This document shows, piece by piece, positions 12,200 to 24,637 of a stretch of DNA of 64,000 nucleotides; the first letter of the stretch is position 1, and the number at the start of each line of letters is the position of its first letter. The notes under the pieces are model-generated. The model was not told the DNA's origin. It was given only the letters and a program-made list of their open reading frames with translations, and made no database searches. Origin of the DNA: Stromatinia cepivora (lineage: Eukaryota; Ascomycota; Leotiomycetes; Helotiales; Sclerotiniaceae); contig RCTD01000016.1 of NCBI GenBank assembly GCA_014898415.1, positions 806,001 to 870,000 on the forward strand, read 5' to 3'. The position numbers were made by a program, and so were the translations under genes.

Positions 12200-13316
12200 T
12201 AGAGCAAAGCGAGGTTTACAGTGACGTATGCCGAGAATTTATTCTAGACTCTATATCTCACAGAAGGACCTGGTTATAAGAGATCGAAAATTCGATCAAT
12301 CGAATCCCGTATAAAGAGGAATCCCGTATATATAAGGTATTAAGGCATTCACAGAATTTGTATGATCAATCTTAAAATTTTAGCTTTATTTTAATTTTAA
12401 TTTTCAAAATTTTATAAAAATTATTATATAATAAATGAAATTATTAGATGATAGACTAATACTCGAGTCTTTTATTATTAATTTTTATATAGAATTCGAT
12501 AAAGTTAATATTATAATCTCTTATAGATTAAAAATTCTATATAAGTTGAAAAATTTATTCTATATAAAGAGTTATCTCTTATAATACAATTTCGTATAAC
12601 TAGATTCTTTTATAATAGAATAAATCAAAATAAATATATAAGAAGAAATAAATAAAAAATAAAAATCATATAATATAAATAAGAATTAATAAATAATTTT
12701 GTAATATAATTAATAATATCTTTGAATTCGAATAGATATAAAAAACTCAAGTTTAAATAGATTAAATTTATATACGATATTATTATTATTAATTAAATAA
12801 TTGATAATCAAATATAATAAAATAAAATATTTAATACTTTTATATTAAACGAATATTAAACGAATATTAAATGAATATAATAAAATTAAATTATAATTTT
12901 ATTTATAATATTATTATAATAATGAATCAATTAATTGTAAAATAATACTATAATTTATTAATATTTTTTTAATTCTATAAAAAAATCTTTCTTTTTATAA
13001 CTATATAAGAAAATATTAAAAAGATAACAAATATCGCCGAATCGATATAATTTTAAATTAAAGAGTTTTTATAGAGTTTTTTAATACATTAAGAGTATTT
13101 CTATAATCTATTATAATATTATTAATATTAAATTATATAAATAATAAACGAATTTAATGAAAAATAATTTATTAATTTAATTTTTATATCAATTCACTTT
13201 GGAGTCTTTCGATATTTTAATTGAATATTTAAACGAGACTCTTTTAAAGAGTTTAATTAATTATATTTTAAATTATATATAATTATAGACTTATTCTGTT
13301 TAATATTCTTATTATA

Positions 13317-13533
13317 CATAAGGGGATTATCTAGCTATAAGGACTGGGAAAAAGAGGTTCGGTATTAGGCGATAAAAAGTAAGTCGCGATTCTAGCGATC
13401 TGATTGGTAAAAAATCGCACGTGATTTGGTGATACGAGCGTTTCGGTGGTACGAGTGTTTCTTTTTATATAAAATTTATTTAAACTTATTCTGATATCAA
13501 ATATAAAACTATTATAGTATAGTAGTCCTAACA
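13317..13533 (-). mobile_element. Possible solo LTR fragment inside the AT block
   Basis: On the minus strand a segment starts with TGTTAGGACTACTATA at 13533 and has near-normal GC through about 13320, in sharp contrast with its surroundings. A TGTTAGGA start is typical of copia-type long terminal repeats in fungi. The 3' boundary and target duplication are not visible, so this is tentative. Confidence 0.35.
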
Positions 13534-13746
13534 TTCCATTTCAATTACTTAAAATTCGAAAAAATATTCAAGATAATACTATTCGAATAATAAATTCATA
13601 AACTATTATTCAAAATATTATTTATATGAATATTATTCAAAAATAATAAAATTTTCAATTTTTTTTTAAATATAAATAATACAAATAACTTCAACTTTTA
13701 AATTGATTACTAATTAATATCTTAAATATATTTAATTTAATTTATA

Positions 13747-14013
<267 letters not shown>

Positions 14014-14334
14014 GACTTTTTAAAAAACAAGTCGACTTTTGTCGCGAGTTATATTATTTCAAATATAAGAAATCTAATTCTATAATAGAGATTTCTTTTA
14101 TATACTTCGTTTAAACTATACTATATAACATGATCTACGATCATGTGATACGATAATTTCAATTTCTTTTAATATATAATTAATTATTATTGAAATATAT
14201 TAATATAATAACTTTTCAACGATTATATTTATGAATAATTTGATATATAATTCGGAATTAATTAATAGAGATAATTCAAATTTATATTTTGATTTATTTT
14301 TTTTAAATTTTTTTTTAAATCTCTATCAATATAA

Positions 14335-14517
14335 GAATCATAACAAAGAATCGATTAATATTCGAATAACAATAGATTTGGTTTTAGAATCAAGACTTTT
14401 CATTATTTTCTTTAATATAATTGAAGAATTCTTTATCTATATAAATAAAAACTCTTCAAACTAATATACAATTCGATTTGTTTTCGATTAACCTTCGTTT
14501 CGTAATTAAAGTTCATA
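14335..14517. repeat. Copy 1 of a ~185-bp dispersed repeat (LTR-like)
   Basis: It aligns along its length with 16388-16578 (shared cores AACAAAGAATCGATTAATAT, GAATTCTTTATCTATATA, CTTCGTTTCGTAATT). This copy has more T where the other has C (for example CGATTTGTTTTCGATTAACC against CGGTCCGTTTTCGGCTAGCC), consistent with heavier C-to-T decay. An open 77-codon frame over it (14231-14464) is not considered a gene. Confidence 0.65.
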
Positions 14518-14879
14518 ATAAAGCCCTTCTTTTCGAAACTTTCGTCCTTGAAAGCTTTTGATATTGAAATGAAACCATTTAAATTGAAATATTCAATCAA
14601 AATTAATATCATTCGATATTATATTATATACCTTTTTATAAAACCATTATAAATCTATTGATATTGTATTATATATCTTTTCGTAAAACCATCGTAGGTC
14701 CATCGAAACCCTTTCAATCTTTCCAAACCTTATTAATTCCTATAATAATGAAATTATAATACTTACATCTTCATTTTATAAAATTCAATATCTTTATTTC
14801 TTTGAAAACTCTTTTATATTATTTAAAAACCTTTATATATATATTCAATTTCAATTCACTTTTATTTCAATTTTGATAT

Positions 14880-15810
14880 GATTTTGATAAATATACTTTC
14901 AATAAATACACTTTCGTTAAATATACTTTCGATAAATTTTCGATTTGGATTCGATAGGTTTTCGATAAATATATTTTCAATTTAGATTTAGTAAATTTTC
15001 AATAAATATATTTTCGATTCGGATTCGATAAATTTTTAATAAATATACTTTCGATTTGAATTTAGTAAATTTTCGATAAATATATTTTCGATTTAGATTC
15101 GATAAATTTTCGATAGATATACTTTCGATAAATATATTTTCAATTCGAATTCGATATACTTTTGTTGAATATATTTTTGATTCAATAAATAAAAAATATT
15201 AATGTTTTCCTTTTTAGATCGATATCCTTATCGATTTTAATGATTTTATAGATTTGGTAAATAATAAAAGGGAGGGTTTTCAATTTACTTTTTCTTTTGA
15301 AATCTAAAATATAAAATTTATTATCTTAAAAGAATATAAACTTTATTTCTTTAGAATCTGAATTCCTGAAAATAGAAAAATGAAAAATGATTAATTGCTA
15401 AAAACAAATTATATATTCATTAATATATCAATTCAAATTTACATCAAAATGATATCTTTAATATAAATACTATTTCGTTTTCAATTAATATATTAACTTT
15501 CTGATATAGATCCGATTATTTATAATCAATTTTCATCAATAATCCTTTAAAATCATATAAGGATTAGTTTCACTCTTTCTTTTGGAAAAGGCCTAGTATT
15601 CTATCAAAAAAAAGAAACTTTAAGCATTCTATTAGAATCCTATTTGAAAACAAAAATGTAATTATTATCGTATATAAATTTGTTCATTATATTTTTCAAA
15701 AATAATACTAAAAATTTCACAATAATCTCAATTTCAATATCTTCAACTTCAATATCTTCAATTTCAATATCTTCAACTTTAATATCTTCAATTTCAATAT
15801 CTTCAACCTT
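14880..15810. repeat. Degenerate short tandem arrays
   Basis: 14880-15180 repeats variants of TTCGATAAATATACTTTCGA and TTCGATTTAGATTCGATAAA. 15725-15810 repeats a 15-bp unit ATATCTTCAATTTCA with small changes. They look like slippage products within RIP-decayed sequence. Confidence 0.6.
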
Positions 15811-16387
15811 TCCAACAACTTTTATATTCAAAATTCTTCAATCTTTCGATAAGATCTTAAAAGTTCTCTATATACTTTTTATCTTTTTGTCCCTTTATTT
15901 GAATAATTTATATAATTCAAGGATTCGCTTTCGAATTTCGTAAAATAAAATAGAGTTCAATTCGTATATCATATTCATATCTTTCGAATAAATCTTTTCA
16001 ATTCCTTTTTTTTGTTTTCTTGATTTTCTTGATTCGAAGGTTTTTTGTAGTATTTTTGGTAGATTTTCGATAATATTCCGAAGGATTTTCGAAGGTTCAT
16101 TTCGAAGCTAAATTCGTATATATTTTGAAGATAAATTTCGAAGATAAATTTCGAAGATTTACGATAATATTTCGAAAGGTTTTCGAAAGCTTATTTCGAG
16201 ATCAAATTCATATATATTTTGAAGATAAATTTCGAAGGATCTCAAAAGTTCGTTTTCTAAACTTAATTCGATAATTTCCTTTTGAAGATCTTTCGATAAA
16301 ATTCAAAGACTCTTATAAATCAAAAAAAATAAGATTATTCCCAAATTAATTAATGAATTGCTTTCAAAAATAAATAAAAAGAATTAT

Positions 16388-16578
16388 AAAAATCTTAACA
16401 AAGAATCGATTAATATTTGAATAATAATAGATTTGATTTTAAAATCAAAACTTTTTATTATCTCCTTCAATACAATTAAAGAATTCTTTATCTATATAGA
16501 TGAAAACTCTTCAAACTAACGTATAATTCGGTCCGTTTTCGGCTAGCCTTCGTTTCGTAATTGAGGTTCGTAACAGTC
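16388..16578. repeat. Copy 2 of the ~185-bp dispersed repeat (LTR-like)
   Basis: Direct repeat of 14335-14517 about 2.05 kb away. On the minus strand the segment begins TGTTACGAACCTC, a plausible LTR start. The pair could be the two LTRs of a shrunken retrotransposon on the minus strand; no internal gag or pol remains legible. Confidence 0.55.
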
Positions 16579-17256
16579 AGAGTCACCAATGGCAAAGAGT
16601 CAATTAGTTCTAAAACAACAATAAAACTTTTCATTATCTTTTTTCTATTTAAAAAAAACCTTTTCCTTTTAAATCCAATAAAAAGCAATATTGGAACAAT
16701 AATAAACCATCGATTATATATTAGAATTTAATAAATATTATCCTTCTAGCAACCGTAACAATCTCTAATTAATTAAAATACAAAATTAATTTTTATATCT
16801 CTTTTCATTTTCAATTTTAATATCTTTGAATTTTTATTCAAAATATTTCAAAATGATTTTAAAGTTTATTTAAAATTAATAAGATTTTAATTTATATAGA
16901 TTTAAATTATATATATATAAATATAAAGAATTTATAATCAATTTTAAATTTTAAAATAAGATAAAAAGTATGCAACTTTTGTTAATTTAGAATATAACCG
17001 ATTAGATTTTTCTAACGGAGATATTAAAAATCATATGATCGATCGCTATATATAGCTACATACACCCGCTAGACTAATAGTTTGTAGCTTTTGATCAACA
17101 GACGGATATAACAGGAAATGATTTACAACTTTTGATTACGCTCCAAACACAAATTCAACATTAGATAAGTTTTTAGGTTTCCCAGAACTTCTTAAAATCA
17201 TTCATTTCACATCAATAGATTACATTAAATTGGCTAAAAGCCCATCTAATTATCTT

Positions 17257-17690
17257 TCAAGATTCAATTAATTCAATAGATCCACAATCGGCGAAAGTCA
17301 ATTCAAACACCTCAACAAACTTCTCCTGCTCCATTCTAAACAACGCAGTAACGCAAATCCTAATCGCCACTTCCTCATAGGTTTGTTTCACGATTGTAGG
17401 TTTCTCCGCATTACTCTCACTTTGGCCAAGTAGCTTGGTCAAACTTGGCACAACAAGGTCTCTTCGCCCCGGTGGGCTGTTACTTCGGTGAGCTGTTTCT
17501 CTGATGAGGTTTTGCTCCGCGTGAGGATTTGCTTTAATGAGCTTTTGCTCCGCTTGAGGTTTTGCTCCGGCGAGGTACCAGCATCTTACTTCCATAAAGC
17601 CGAAATTCCCCAGATGGTCTAGTAAAGGACCTCCATCCTCATCATTTCTCTGTCTTTCGAATATCCGATGCCAAAAACAGCAGACTGGGC
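17257..17690 (-). pseudogene. Unrecognised ORF or relic beside the AT block
   Basis: A continuous minus-strand frame ends at TAA 17257 and can be read back past its only ATG (17595) to about 17690 with blocks such as CCPVCCFWHRIFERQ and GGPLLDHLGNFGFMEV, which look like real protein. Upstream of 17690 the frame meets TGA codons. An internal degenerate repeat (GGAGCAAAACCTCA and variants, 17510-17575) encodes AEQKLI/AEQNLI. The 112-residue ORF from 17595 could be expressed alone, but the open upstream extension suggests the 3' part of a longer broken gene. Family unknown. Confidence 0.4.
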
Positions 17691-17699
17691 AACATCCAT

Positions 17700-18430
17700 C
17701 TCACAATCAGCAGATATGAGCATTTCCAATACGAGTAGAACTGGATGCCTCAATGTTGTAGGAAGCCAACTGAACACTCACGCCCAATTGAACGGTCTAA
17801 GCCTAATTAAGCGATATTACTGGCAGAATGTGATTGTTGGGGGTATTTCAAATTTCGACAACCCCTGATCGAAGCAGATATAGTCTACTAGGCCTTGTAA
17901 TTGAAGAGATGGTGAACTTAAGCTTAACTGCTCAGTCGGGTTGGCCTGTATGTTCGTTAGCAGGTGAATCCTTTCACAGTCGAACGGTAAGAACATCAAC
18001 ATTCTATCTATTGAAGGGAAGGTGTAGCAGCCACAGCTATATATCAATAACTTTGAGAGCAGGAATTGAAAAACTAGATCTAGACGCGTCATAATAATTC
18101 AGTGACAGGTCAATCCAATTGGGGGGGATAATGACAGAAGTTTCGTGCCCGATGCTGATGGCTAATAAATCCTAGTGGCTGCGTGCCAACACCGATTGAT
18201 AAATTCCGGAGGCTTTTTGTGCCGATACCAATGCAGGTGCCGAGCCGGGCCTAGCTCCTATACCATGCTTATTGTGTGACGACCTGTGTAGTCTGCAATA
18301 GGAGAGATGCCGAGGCCGAGTTCAATCGATCAAAACAGCACAAGTGAGGTCCAACTTTGGTATACTCACTCCTGTCATATTTGTGGGATAAAAGGCTATT
18401 TCAATTGAGAGCGCATCCATCTACGACGAA
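17700..18430. other. Intergenic
   Basis: No supported gene; the overlapping short ORFs at 17817-18094 lie on opposite strands. A G7 run lies at about 18121. Confidence 0.35.
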
Positions 18431-18439
18431 GGCGCGCGC

Positions 18440-18783
18440 AGAATACTTAAGGACGGCTCAATCATTATACCCAAGATTTTTCAAGTCTGCTCTCAAATCT
18501 GAAAATGAGTCGCTGCATTCGAACAAGCAACAATGTTGGACCGGAGCGGTAGAACCACGTTTTACGCCTTGTGTGATCACCGTTCCCCATTTCATACATT
18601 CCAGCATGCGGAGGTGCGATTGGCTATTTTTAATACCTCGAAGCTTTTTCCGCAGAAGAGATCGACAACTTTCGCCAAGTCGACCCGGAAATTCGACAGA
18701 ACATTTGCAGTCTGTCATCAGCTACGATTGTTTGGTTCGAGACAGCTATTTGTGTGGTGGAGATAGTTGTTTCTGAGTCGTAG
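18440..18783 (+). pseudogene. Coding-like relic, frame-broken
   Basis: The last 200 bp read well in one plus frame (LEAFSAEEIDNFRQVDPEIR, then SSATIVWFETAICVVEIVVS) to TAG 18781-18783, but that frame has TAA at 18631-18633 (CAA to TAA) and a TGA further upstream. The upstream 150 bp read better in another frame, implying a frameshift. Family not recognised. This could alternatively be a terminal exon of an unseen gene. Confidence 0.4.
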
Positions 18784-20407
18784 CACTGCAGAAAGGCGGA
18801 AGAGGAGCTGGAGATAACACAACCAAAAATCGTATGTTCCAATATGATAGATATCAGCATCCGGCTCCGAGGATATAGCTTGTAATATGGGTACATAAAA
18901 TGTGCAGCTTATGTTGAACTGAGGCCTAAAGCAGGTACTGGCCACCTCGGCGGCTAATCCGCGAATACCACACGATTTATGAACCCGAATTGCTAGCCGT
19001 CCAGACTACGATGGGTATCATAATGCTCAAGAGAGGCTTGGAAATGACCGCCTGGTACGGATGCTTAAGCCGAGCCCGAAGTTGTAATGCTAATTGTGCT
19101 TCCTTAGTAAGATTAACTTCCGTGAGTTATTGCGTTTTGTTATTTCTGTTTAATCTTTGAGTTAAAATTGGTAATTGAGAAAATATATGTGTGCTCTTGA
19201 ACATCTACAAAGTTTGAAGACAAGGCGACAGAGGGGATTAAGGACAGAGGATTACAATATAGGTGAAAAGTTGGACTTGGAGGAGTATTGTGATACATCT
19301 TTCAAGCTGTTTCATGGTAGTCATTGCTATCATAATGTCGTCATAGTTGTCATTTAGAAGATTCTAGATTTCTGTGACACGGCAGCTGCAAGAGATACAT
19401 TAGTGTGTTAAGTGTCGTGGCAGACCCAGGAGCATGAGCTGGAAAGGTGGAAAGGTGGAAAGGGTTTCTAGGTGGATGTGAAGAGTCCAATAGAGAATAG
19501 TACCTACAGATACTTGAAAAACGTCAAATATAGCTTCAACGCACCCAAACAATTCACTATCTTGTATTTAGCCCCAACTAAGCTCAATAAAACCTCTTTT
19601 CATGTGTTACCAGAATCATCCTTAACCATGGTCACATGACTTTGCAATGTAGATGATGCTGCTTTATTCTGATTTGAGGTTTGCTGTTGTGCTATTGTCT
19701 CACAGCTTTTTGGAATTTATTCACTTTGGGTTGTACAGAGGCTTTTGGTTGGTGGATGCGTAGTTCTATCTTTTCATTTCAAAGGTTTCTAGAATGAATT
19801 TGATCCATTATGATGGTATTATGGTTCAAATTTGATTCAGTCATATATACTTTCCCCGCAGAATTTATATGAATACAAGTGCATGGATAAAATGTCTGTT
19901 CATCAACGACAATTCGATACCGTATATACTGTATTATTAAGCCGTGAATAAGTAGGTGTTTGAAGATGGTAGAAAGTCACTTGAAAAGTCCGCAAACAAG
20001 ATAGTGGGGAACTTTATATTCACTCATTTTTATTGTTGGATTATGCTCTGATATTTTCCGATTGGTGAGGGGGGAATGTTTTTAATAGAACTTCTTTGTG
20101 AATCTATGAAGCAAAATGTTCAAATCATCAAATCTGTCTCTATTTCTCCTTGCTCAATGGTAACTCCATCACAATCATGATAACTATGATATTCACAAAT
20201 CCATAGTGATAATAAAGAAAGCTGTAGCCTTCCTAAAGTGACTCGCGACCTTGCTGTCCCGAGATCAGACCAAGTTGAGGAAAGCTCGGGGTAGCCCGTG
20301 GCCCTTCAAATATCAAATCTCTTCTCTACAGCCAATAGATAGTGCCTGTTAGCCAGTCAAGGAAAATTGCTCTGCCAGTTTGTGATTATAATAGTTTCTC
20401 ACTGCTT
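18784..20407. other. Intergenic
   Basis: No supported gene in this stretch. It has moderate AT content and no obvious repeats apart from short AAAGGTGG duplications near 19441. Confidence 0.4.
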
Positions 20408-20629
20408 TCAAGATTCCTTCCCCAACAACAACACGCACAAACGTAAGAAACCATCCTTTGAAGCTCCAGTATGATGGAATTTTAGCTGACTAAAGCGTGT
20501 AGCTAGATAAAAAACCAAATTACCAGCCTGTCCCCCCCCACTGTCTTTTATCACAAGTTTCTGCCCTTTCAAATCAATTAAATACCTCTCTGTCGCTGGT
20601 AAGTCTTCAAACACTCTTCTTGGTTCCAT
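20408..20629 (-). CDS. Small ORF of uncertain status, 73 residues
   Basis: ATG at 20629 gives a 73-residue frame with protein-like composition (RRVFEDLPATERYLIDLKGQ near the start and a basic, hydrophobic end GFLRLCVLLLGKES). No family is recognised. It faces away from the repeat array at 20.8 kb. It may be a relic or a chance ORF. Confidence 0.25.
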   Translation of the reverse strand: MEPRRVFEDLPATERYLIDLKGQKLVIKDSGGGQAGNLVFYLATRFSQLKFHHTGASKDGFLRLCVLLLGKES

Positions 20630-20799
20630 ATACTATTATATTTCACAGTGTATTGGCATGGCTTGGATACTACGGGCTTTCCATCCTACTTTCCCCATCA
20701 TGTTGCGTGTATTATACTACTTCAGCAATAGCATCTCAAGCTCCTAGCCTTGCTCTACCCAACCCAATATCTATATTGTCCTGGCGTAGCAAGGATACT

Positions 20800-21186
20800 G
20801 GAAGTCCTTGACCTGTCTTGCGGGTTGTATTACATATCATTGTGCCAGTTTAAACTGCACAACGTTGAGCTTCAAACGCACTCTCTTCCTTCACTTCCCC
20901 GTTCTACCCCCAAGACTCCGAGAAACGGCCAACAACTGGGACATTTTGACCTTTTTTGCCAATGGCAATATCACTCAATGTGCCAGTTGAAACTTCGCGT
21001 CAAATGGCCCAAAAAGCACCCCCTTCCTTTAATTTCCATCCCGCCACTAGTATTTCAAAAGAAGATCAACAACTTAAAGTTTTGATCTGCTTTACTTATG
21101 GCAGTATCACTCAATGTACCAGTTTTAACTGCATATCAAAGAGCTCCAAAAACAATCTCTTCCCCCATTTCCCATCTCAGAGTTAG
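20800..21186 (+). repeat. Three degenerate ~137-bp tandem copies
   Basis: The core TTGTGCCAGTTTAAACTGC (20840), ATGTGCCAGTTGAAACTTC (20978) and ATGTACCAGTTTTAACTGC (21114) recurs at spacings of 138 and 136 bp, with similar flanks (TTTGAC/GATCTG... before, CTCTTCCTTCACTTCCCC-like pyrimidine tracts after). Translated, the copies carry related peptides (ITYHCASLNC, ITQCAS, ITQCTSFNC), so this may be decayed coding sequence. Confidence 0.6.
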
Positions 21187-21380
21187 CATATCCAAGCGAA
21201 AGTCAAGGACTGGAAGCTTATTGCGTCATTTAACCTGTGATGCAACTAAGACTATGAACTTCACTTGAACAACGTGGCTTCATTTCTTGTTCCGTCTCGC
21301 AATACTCCTCTCAACCTCAATTTTCCTTCCTGTCAATGAACCTCGCTAACCTCAATTCATCTTATAGTCTCGTTGTTAAT

Positions 21381-21749
21381 ATGGCTCCCGTTCGTCCCGT
21401 CGCTCGTAGATCTGCTCCAGATGTCCCGCGGTGCCCGGGCGGCACACCCAAGTACGAATTTCGCAAGGAATTCTTGACCCTCAGACCCTCAGTCACCGAA
21501 GACGAGGTAAAAATGGTCCGCGGCGCTGCCTACAAGCAGCTACGAACCTTCAACAACGTGCCAGCAGGCACCAAGAAACCGGTTCGCATCTCTCATGAAG
21601 AGTACTGCGCGATCCGAGATTGGCGTGCGGCCAATGGGGTGGCTCCCTTCAAAAAGCCAAACTTTAAGAGCAAGTGGGGTTGGAATCACGAGGATGCTTG
21701 GGATGTTTTTTATTCGACGCATCTTGATGATGATCCTTCCTTGGCTTAG
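21381..21749 (+). CDS. Small conserved-looking unknown protein, 122 residues
   Basis: The frame runs from ATG 21381 (MAPVRPVARRS) to TAG at 21747-21749. An in-frame ATG at 21336 would add 15 residues; I prefer 21381 because the added segment is Ser/Asn-rich and the downstream ATG has a better context. The protein is basic and Trp-rich near the end (SKWGWNHEDAWDVF) with no signal peptide or membrane segment. It has good codon use, no intron and no stops, unlike the relics either side. I do not recognise a domain. Confidence 0.6.
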   Translation: MAPVRPVARRSAPDVPRCPGGTPKYEFRKEFLTLRPSVTEDEVKMVRGAAYKQLRTFNNVPAGTKKPVRISHEEYCAIRDWRAANGVAPFKKPNFKSKWGWNHEDAWDVFYSTHLDDDPSLA

Positions 21750-22229
21750 TGGCCTTATGGGCACTGGTGAGGAGAACCGTCTTTCTTTTCGTCTTATTAT
21801 ACTATCAAGATGCATATACGTGTACCTACTAGGACTGTACGAACGGTACGTATCACTCGCTTGGTGGAGTAACAGGCGCCAGGTTTGGCGTGGTTCTCCG
21901 AGGATTCTGGTAATGCGAAGCAGGGCTCTATTGGATTATATTTATTTGGTAGATAGCAGAGGAAATGGTGTAATGCGTAGCAGGCGTTTGTAACGATGGT
22001 ATATTTGGAGGATTTTGTTGGGGGACCCTGGGACTGGGCCGATTTTGTAGGAAGGTATATGAGGGAGATTGGTGGTTGTGTGCCAGTTCTCCAGTATGTT
22101 AAGGGATAGCCGTGGGGGGTTCTTTTCAGGCTGCTCGAGTTGGTCACCCTTGGATTTGGTCTCGTCAAACATCCACACTACGATGCAACCTGTTACGCTT
22201 GAAAGCACTGTCATTACTTGAATCTAGAT

Positions 22230-23190
22230 CTCGCCGGAATTTTCGGGAATCATTCTCGTTGTTGTCGACAGAGATTAACTCCATTGCTCGGACTCCGCGG
22301 CTCTTCCTGCCTTCGAAGCTGTGGTTCAGCAAGCACTTAATTAAGCTCCATTCGACTTAGATGATCCCACAACATGAAAGATTGCAATCGAACTGTTACT
22401 CATGATGGCATTCCTCTGCTGAGAAGGACGGGACTGTTTTGTTCGAAGAGACGACGGTTATTTCTGCAAAGAGCATGGAGTCTTCGACCTTGCTGATAAT
22501 AACGGTGATGGATCTGGTTGAGAAAGAAGAAACGGAAGGTCTACTGGGTATCGCCGAACACCACCGAGAGCTCGACTTCCTGACCGACGGTTAGACATCA
22601 GTAGCCAGCTACGCACAGCAAAAGAACCATCAACTTCCGGATTCCCTACACATCCTGGTGCACAGAGCAAGCAGTGGAAGTCTGCTATCCAAGCGAATCG
22701 TTCCTAGACTTCTGGTCAACCTTGTCTGCTTCTACCTCTTTCAATAAGCAGTGAAGTTTCTCCTTTGATCGCTCCTCGCGCAATAGACTTCGACCGCCGG
22801 GTAAATACATTTCTCTCCTTAAGACTTCTACAAAATTTACTACTGCAGAGGACAAATAGGCAACTGAATATGAAGATCAATCTCCCATGTGTTCACCCAC
22901 GTCAAGCGAAGACGCCTCGACCATCCTACCTTTCATGGATGACAATAATGGTATCAAAGCTGTCAATGGCATTTTTACCACCTCAACTACTCATATGCAA
23001 CGAGAAATAGCATTCCAGGAGGAATACAAGAGATATGCACAATACACGATTGGAAGGCTTTGAACAAGATATCTTGGTATGGGACTCGAACTATGACGAT
23101 CTTCCTCTGGGTCCCAATTTGGAAGGTGTTGAACAAGGTGCCTGCCTAGCTGATAAAACCCGGCATGGGCTCGTTTGGTCTTCCTTTTAA
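22230..23190 (+). pseudogene. RIP-type relic of an unknown two-exon gene
   Basis: A single frame is strongly protein-like over ~800 bp (for example DGYFCKEHGVFDLADNNGDG and PSTSGFPTHPGAQSKQW). It continues in phase through an apparent 50-bp intron (22801-22850, GTAAAT..AGAG) into EYEDQSPMCSPTSSED. In-frame stops lie at 22342 (TAA), 22375, 22420 and 22519 (TGA), 22705 (TAG) and 22857 (TAG). All are one C-to-T step from CAA, CGA or CAG. A frameshift near 23040 leads into the last block (FEQDILVWDSNYDDLPLG), ending at TAA 23188-23190. The family is not recognised. Confidence 0.6.
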
Positions 23191-24637
23191 TAAAGCTACG
23201 GACAATTAGAACGACTAGGACGATGAATACGATGTGGACGGGGACCCGTGGAATACTCTTCGTGCAATCACATCGATGAACTTTCATATCTGCACGGAAA
23301 TATGTTCTTTTCTTCCCGTACCTCACACCGGCGCACGGCGCATATGGCACAGAGAGAGGATTTAAAAAAAAACGGAGTTTTGTTTTATTTTCGTGGATGA
23401 ATGTATGGATGAATAGATGGAGGGTTTCTTCTATGATAATTGGTGGTGCATGATTAATGGGAGGATCTGGTTGACTGGAGATCAGACATAGGAGCTTTAA
23501 ATTCCTTTAGCCTTTAATTTCCATCTTCGTTTTTGGACTTCAATGTAGATCTTTTGCTTTACTACAATCCCCGATCTTTGTAAGGCTTAATTCATGATTC
23601 TTAGATTGTACGATTCTTTCTGTGTTAGTGGTGATTTTGATGTGCAATGGACTGAGAGAATGAGGTAGTAATAGTTATAGTGATGTACACTCAGTACGTA
23701 TGAAATTACTATACAACTCCAATGTAAATAAATACTCCATCTATTTTCACCCCCATTCCGCGCACCTAGCTATTCCCCGAAGTCCCCAACATCATTTCTT
23801 TCCTTCTCTGCTCTTGATATAATCTCTAACTCTTTACCGCTTACTACTTCTTTCTATCCCCTACCTTTTTCTTTATTTATTTCTTTCTATATCCATGATT
23901 CCCCTTATAAATTCCATCCGCAGCTGTATACACCCCATCTTCAACTCTCCCCTCATCTCCCTTTTATATCCTCCAATCCCCACTACACTATCTCCTTCAG
24001 ATCTCCAACCTCCAACTTCCATCCAATATCTCAATATCCAAAAATCATTCCCAACCCAATCCCAACCCCAAAGCAAAAAAAAAAGCTTTCTCTCAATGCC
24101 CCAAATAAACTCTTACCTCCGAAACCACTACAAGAAAATTCTTACCTTACTATTTTCCTTTTTTATATTTAATTCTTGATTCTGGATATAGTATTTGAGT
24201 ATGTATGGACTTTATATATATACGAGAAGCTTTATCTTCAACCGCGCACCCCTATATCTTCTATGCCCTATACACTTTTTATATAAGACCTTATCTGCTT
24301 CATACCCCTCAAAAAATACACACATATACATATACAAATCACCAACCTACACCACACCAGCAAAATGTATTTCAAAACCCATTTCAAAAGAAGATACAAC
24401 ATCTCACCTCATCTCAAAAAACACAACAATAATCATAAATAATAAATAAATCATTATCAAAAAATTCTCATAGCCAAAAGTATTGATTGATATACACACT
24501 GTTTGTTATCAAGTACCTAGGTGAGATTATATATGTGTTCAACAATTCATTTCATTTCATTTACTACATTATAATCCACATCCATATGCATATATCTCAC
24601 ATTTCAATCCTGTCATCACCCATCAATTCTTTCAGGC
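23191..24637. other. Intergenic, C/T-rich then AT-rich
   Basis: 23720-24180 is rich in C, T and A on the plus strand and gives long but compositionally biased ORFs that I do not accept. No element or gene is supported. Confidence 0.45.

Noticed and set aside
14231..14464. A 77-codon Asn/Phe-rich ORF in the AT block
   Set aside because: It overlaps one copy of the dispersed repeat and its composition follows the AT content.
23895..24449. Overlapping Pro/Tyr/Ser-rich ORFs of 75-94 codons
   Set aside because: They arise from C/T/A-biased sequence, overlap in several frames and have no family features.
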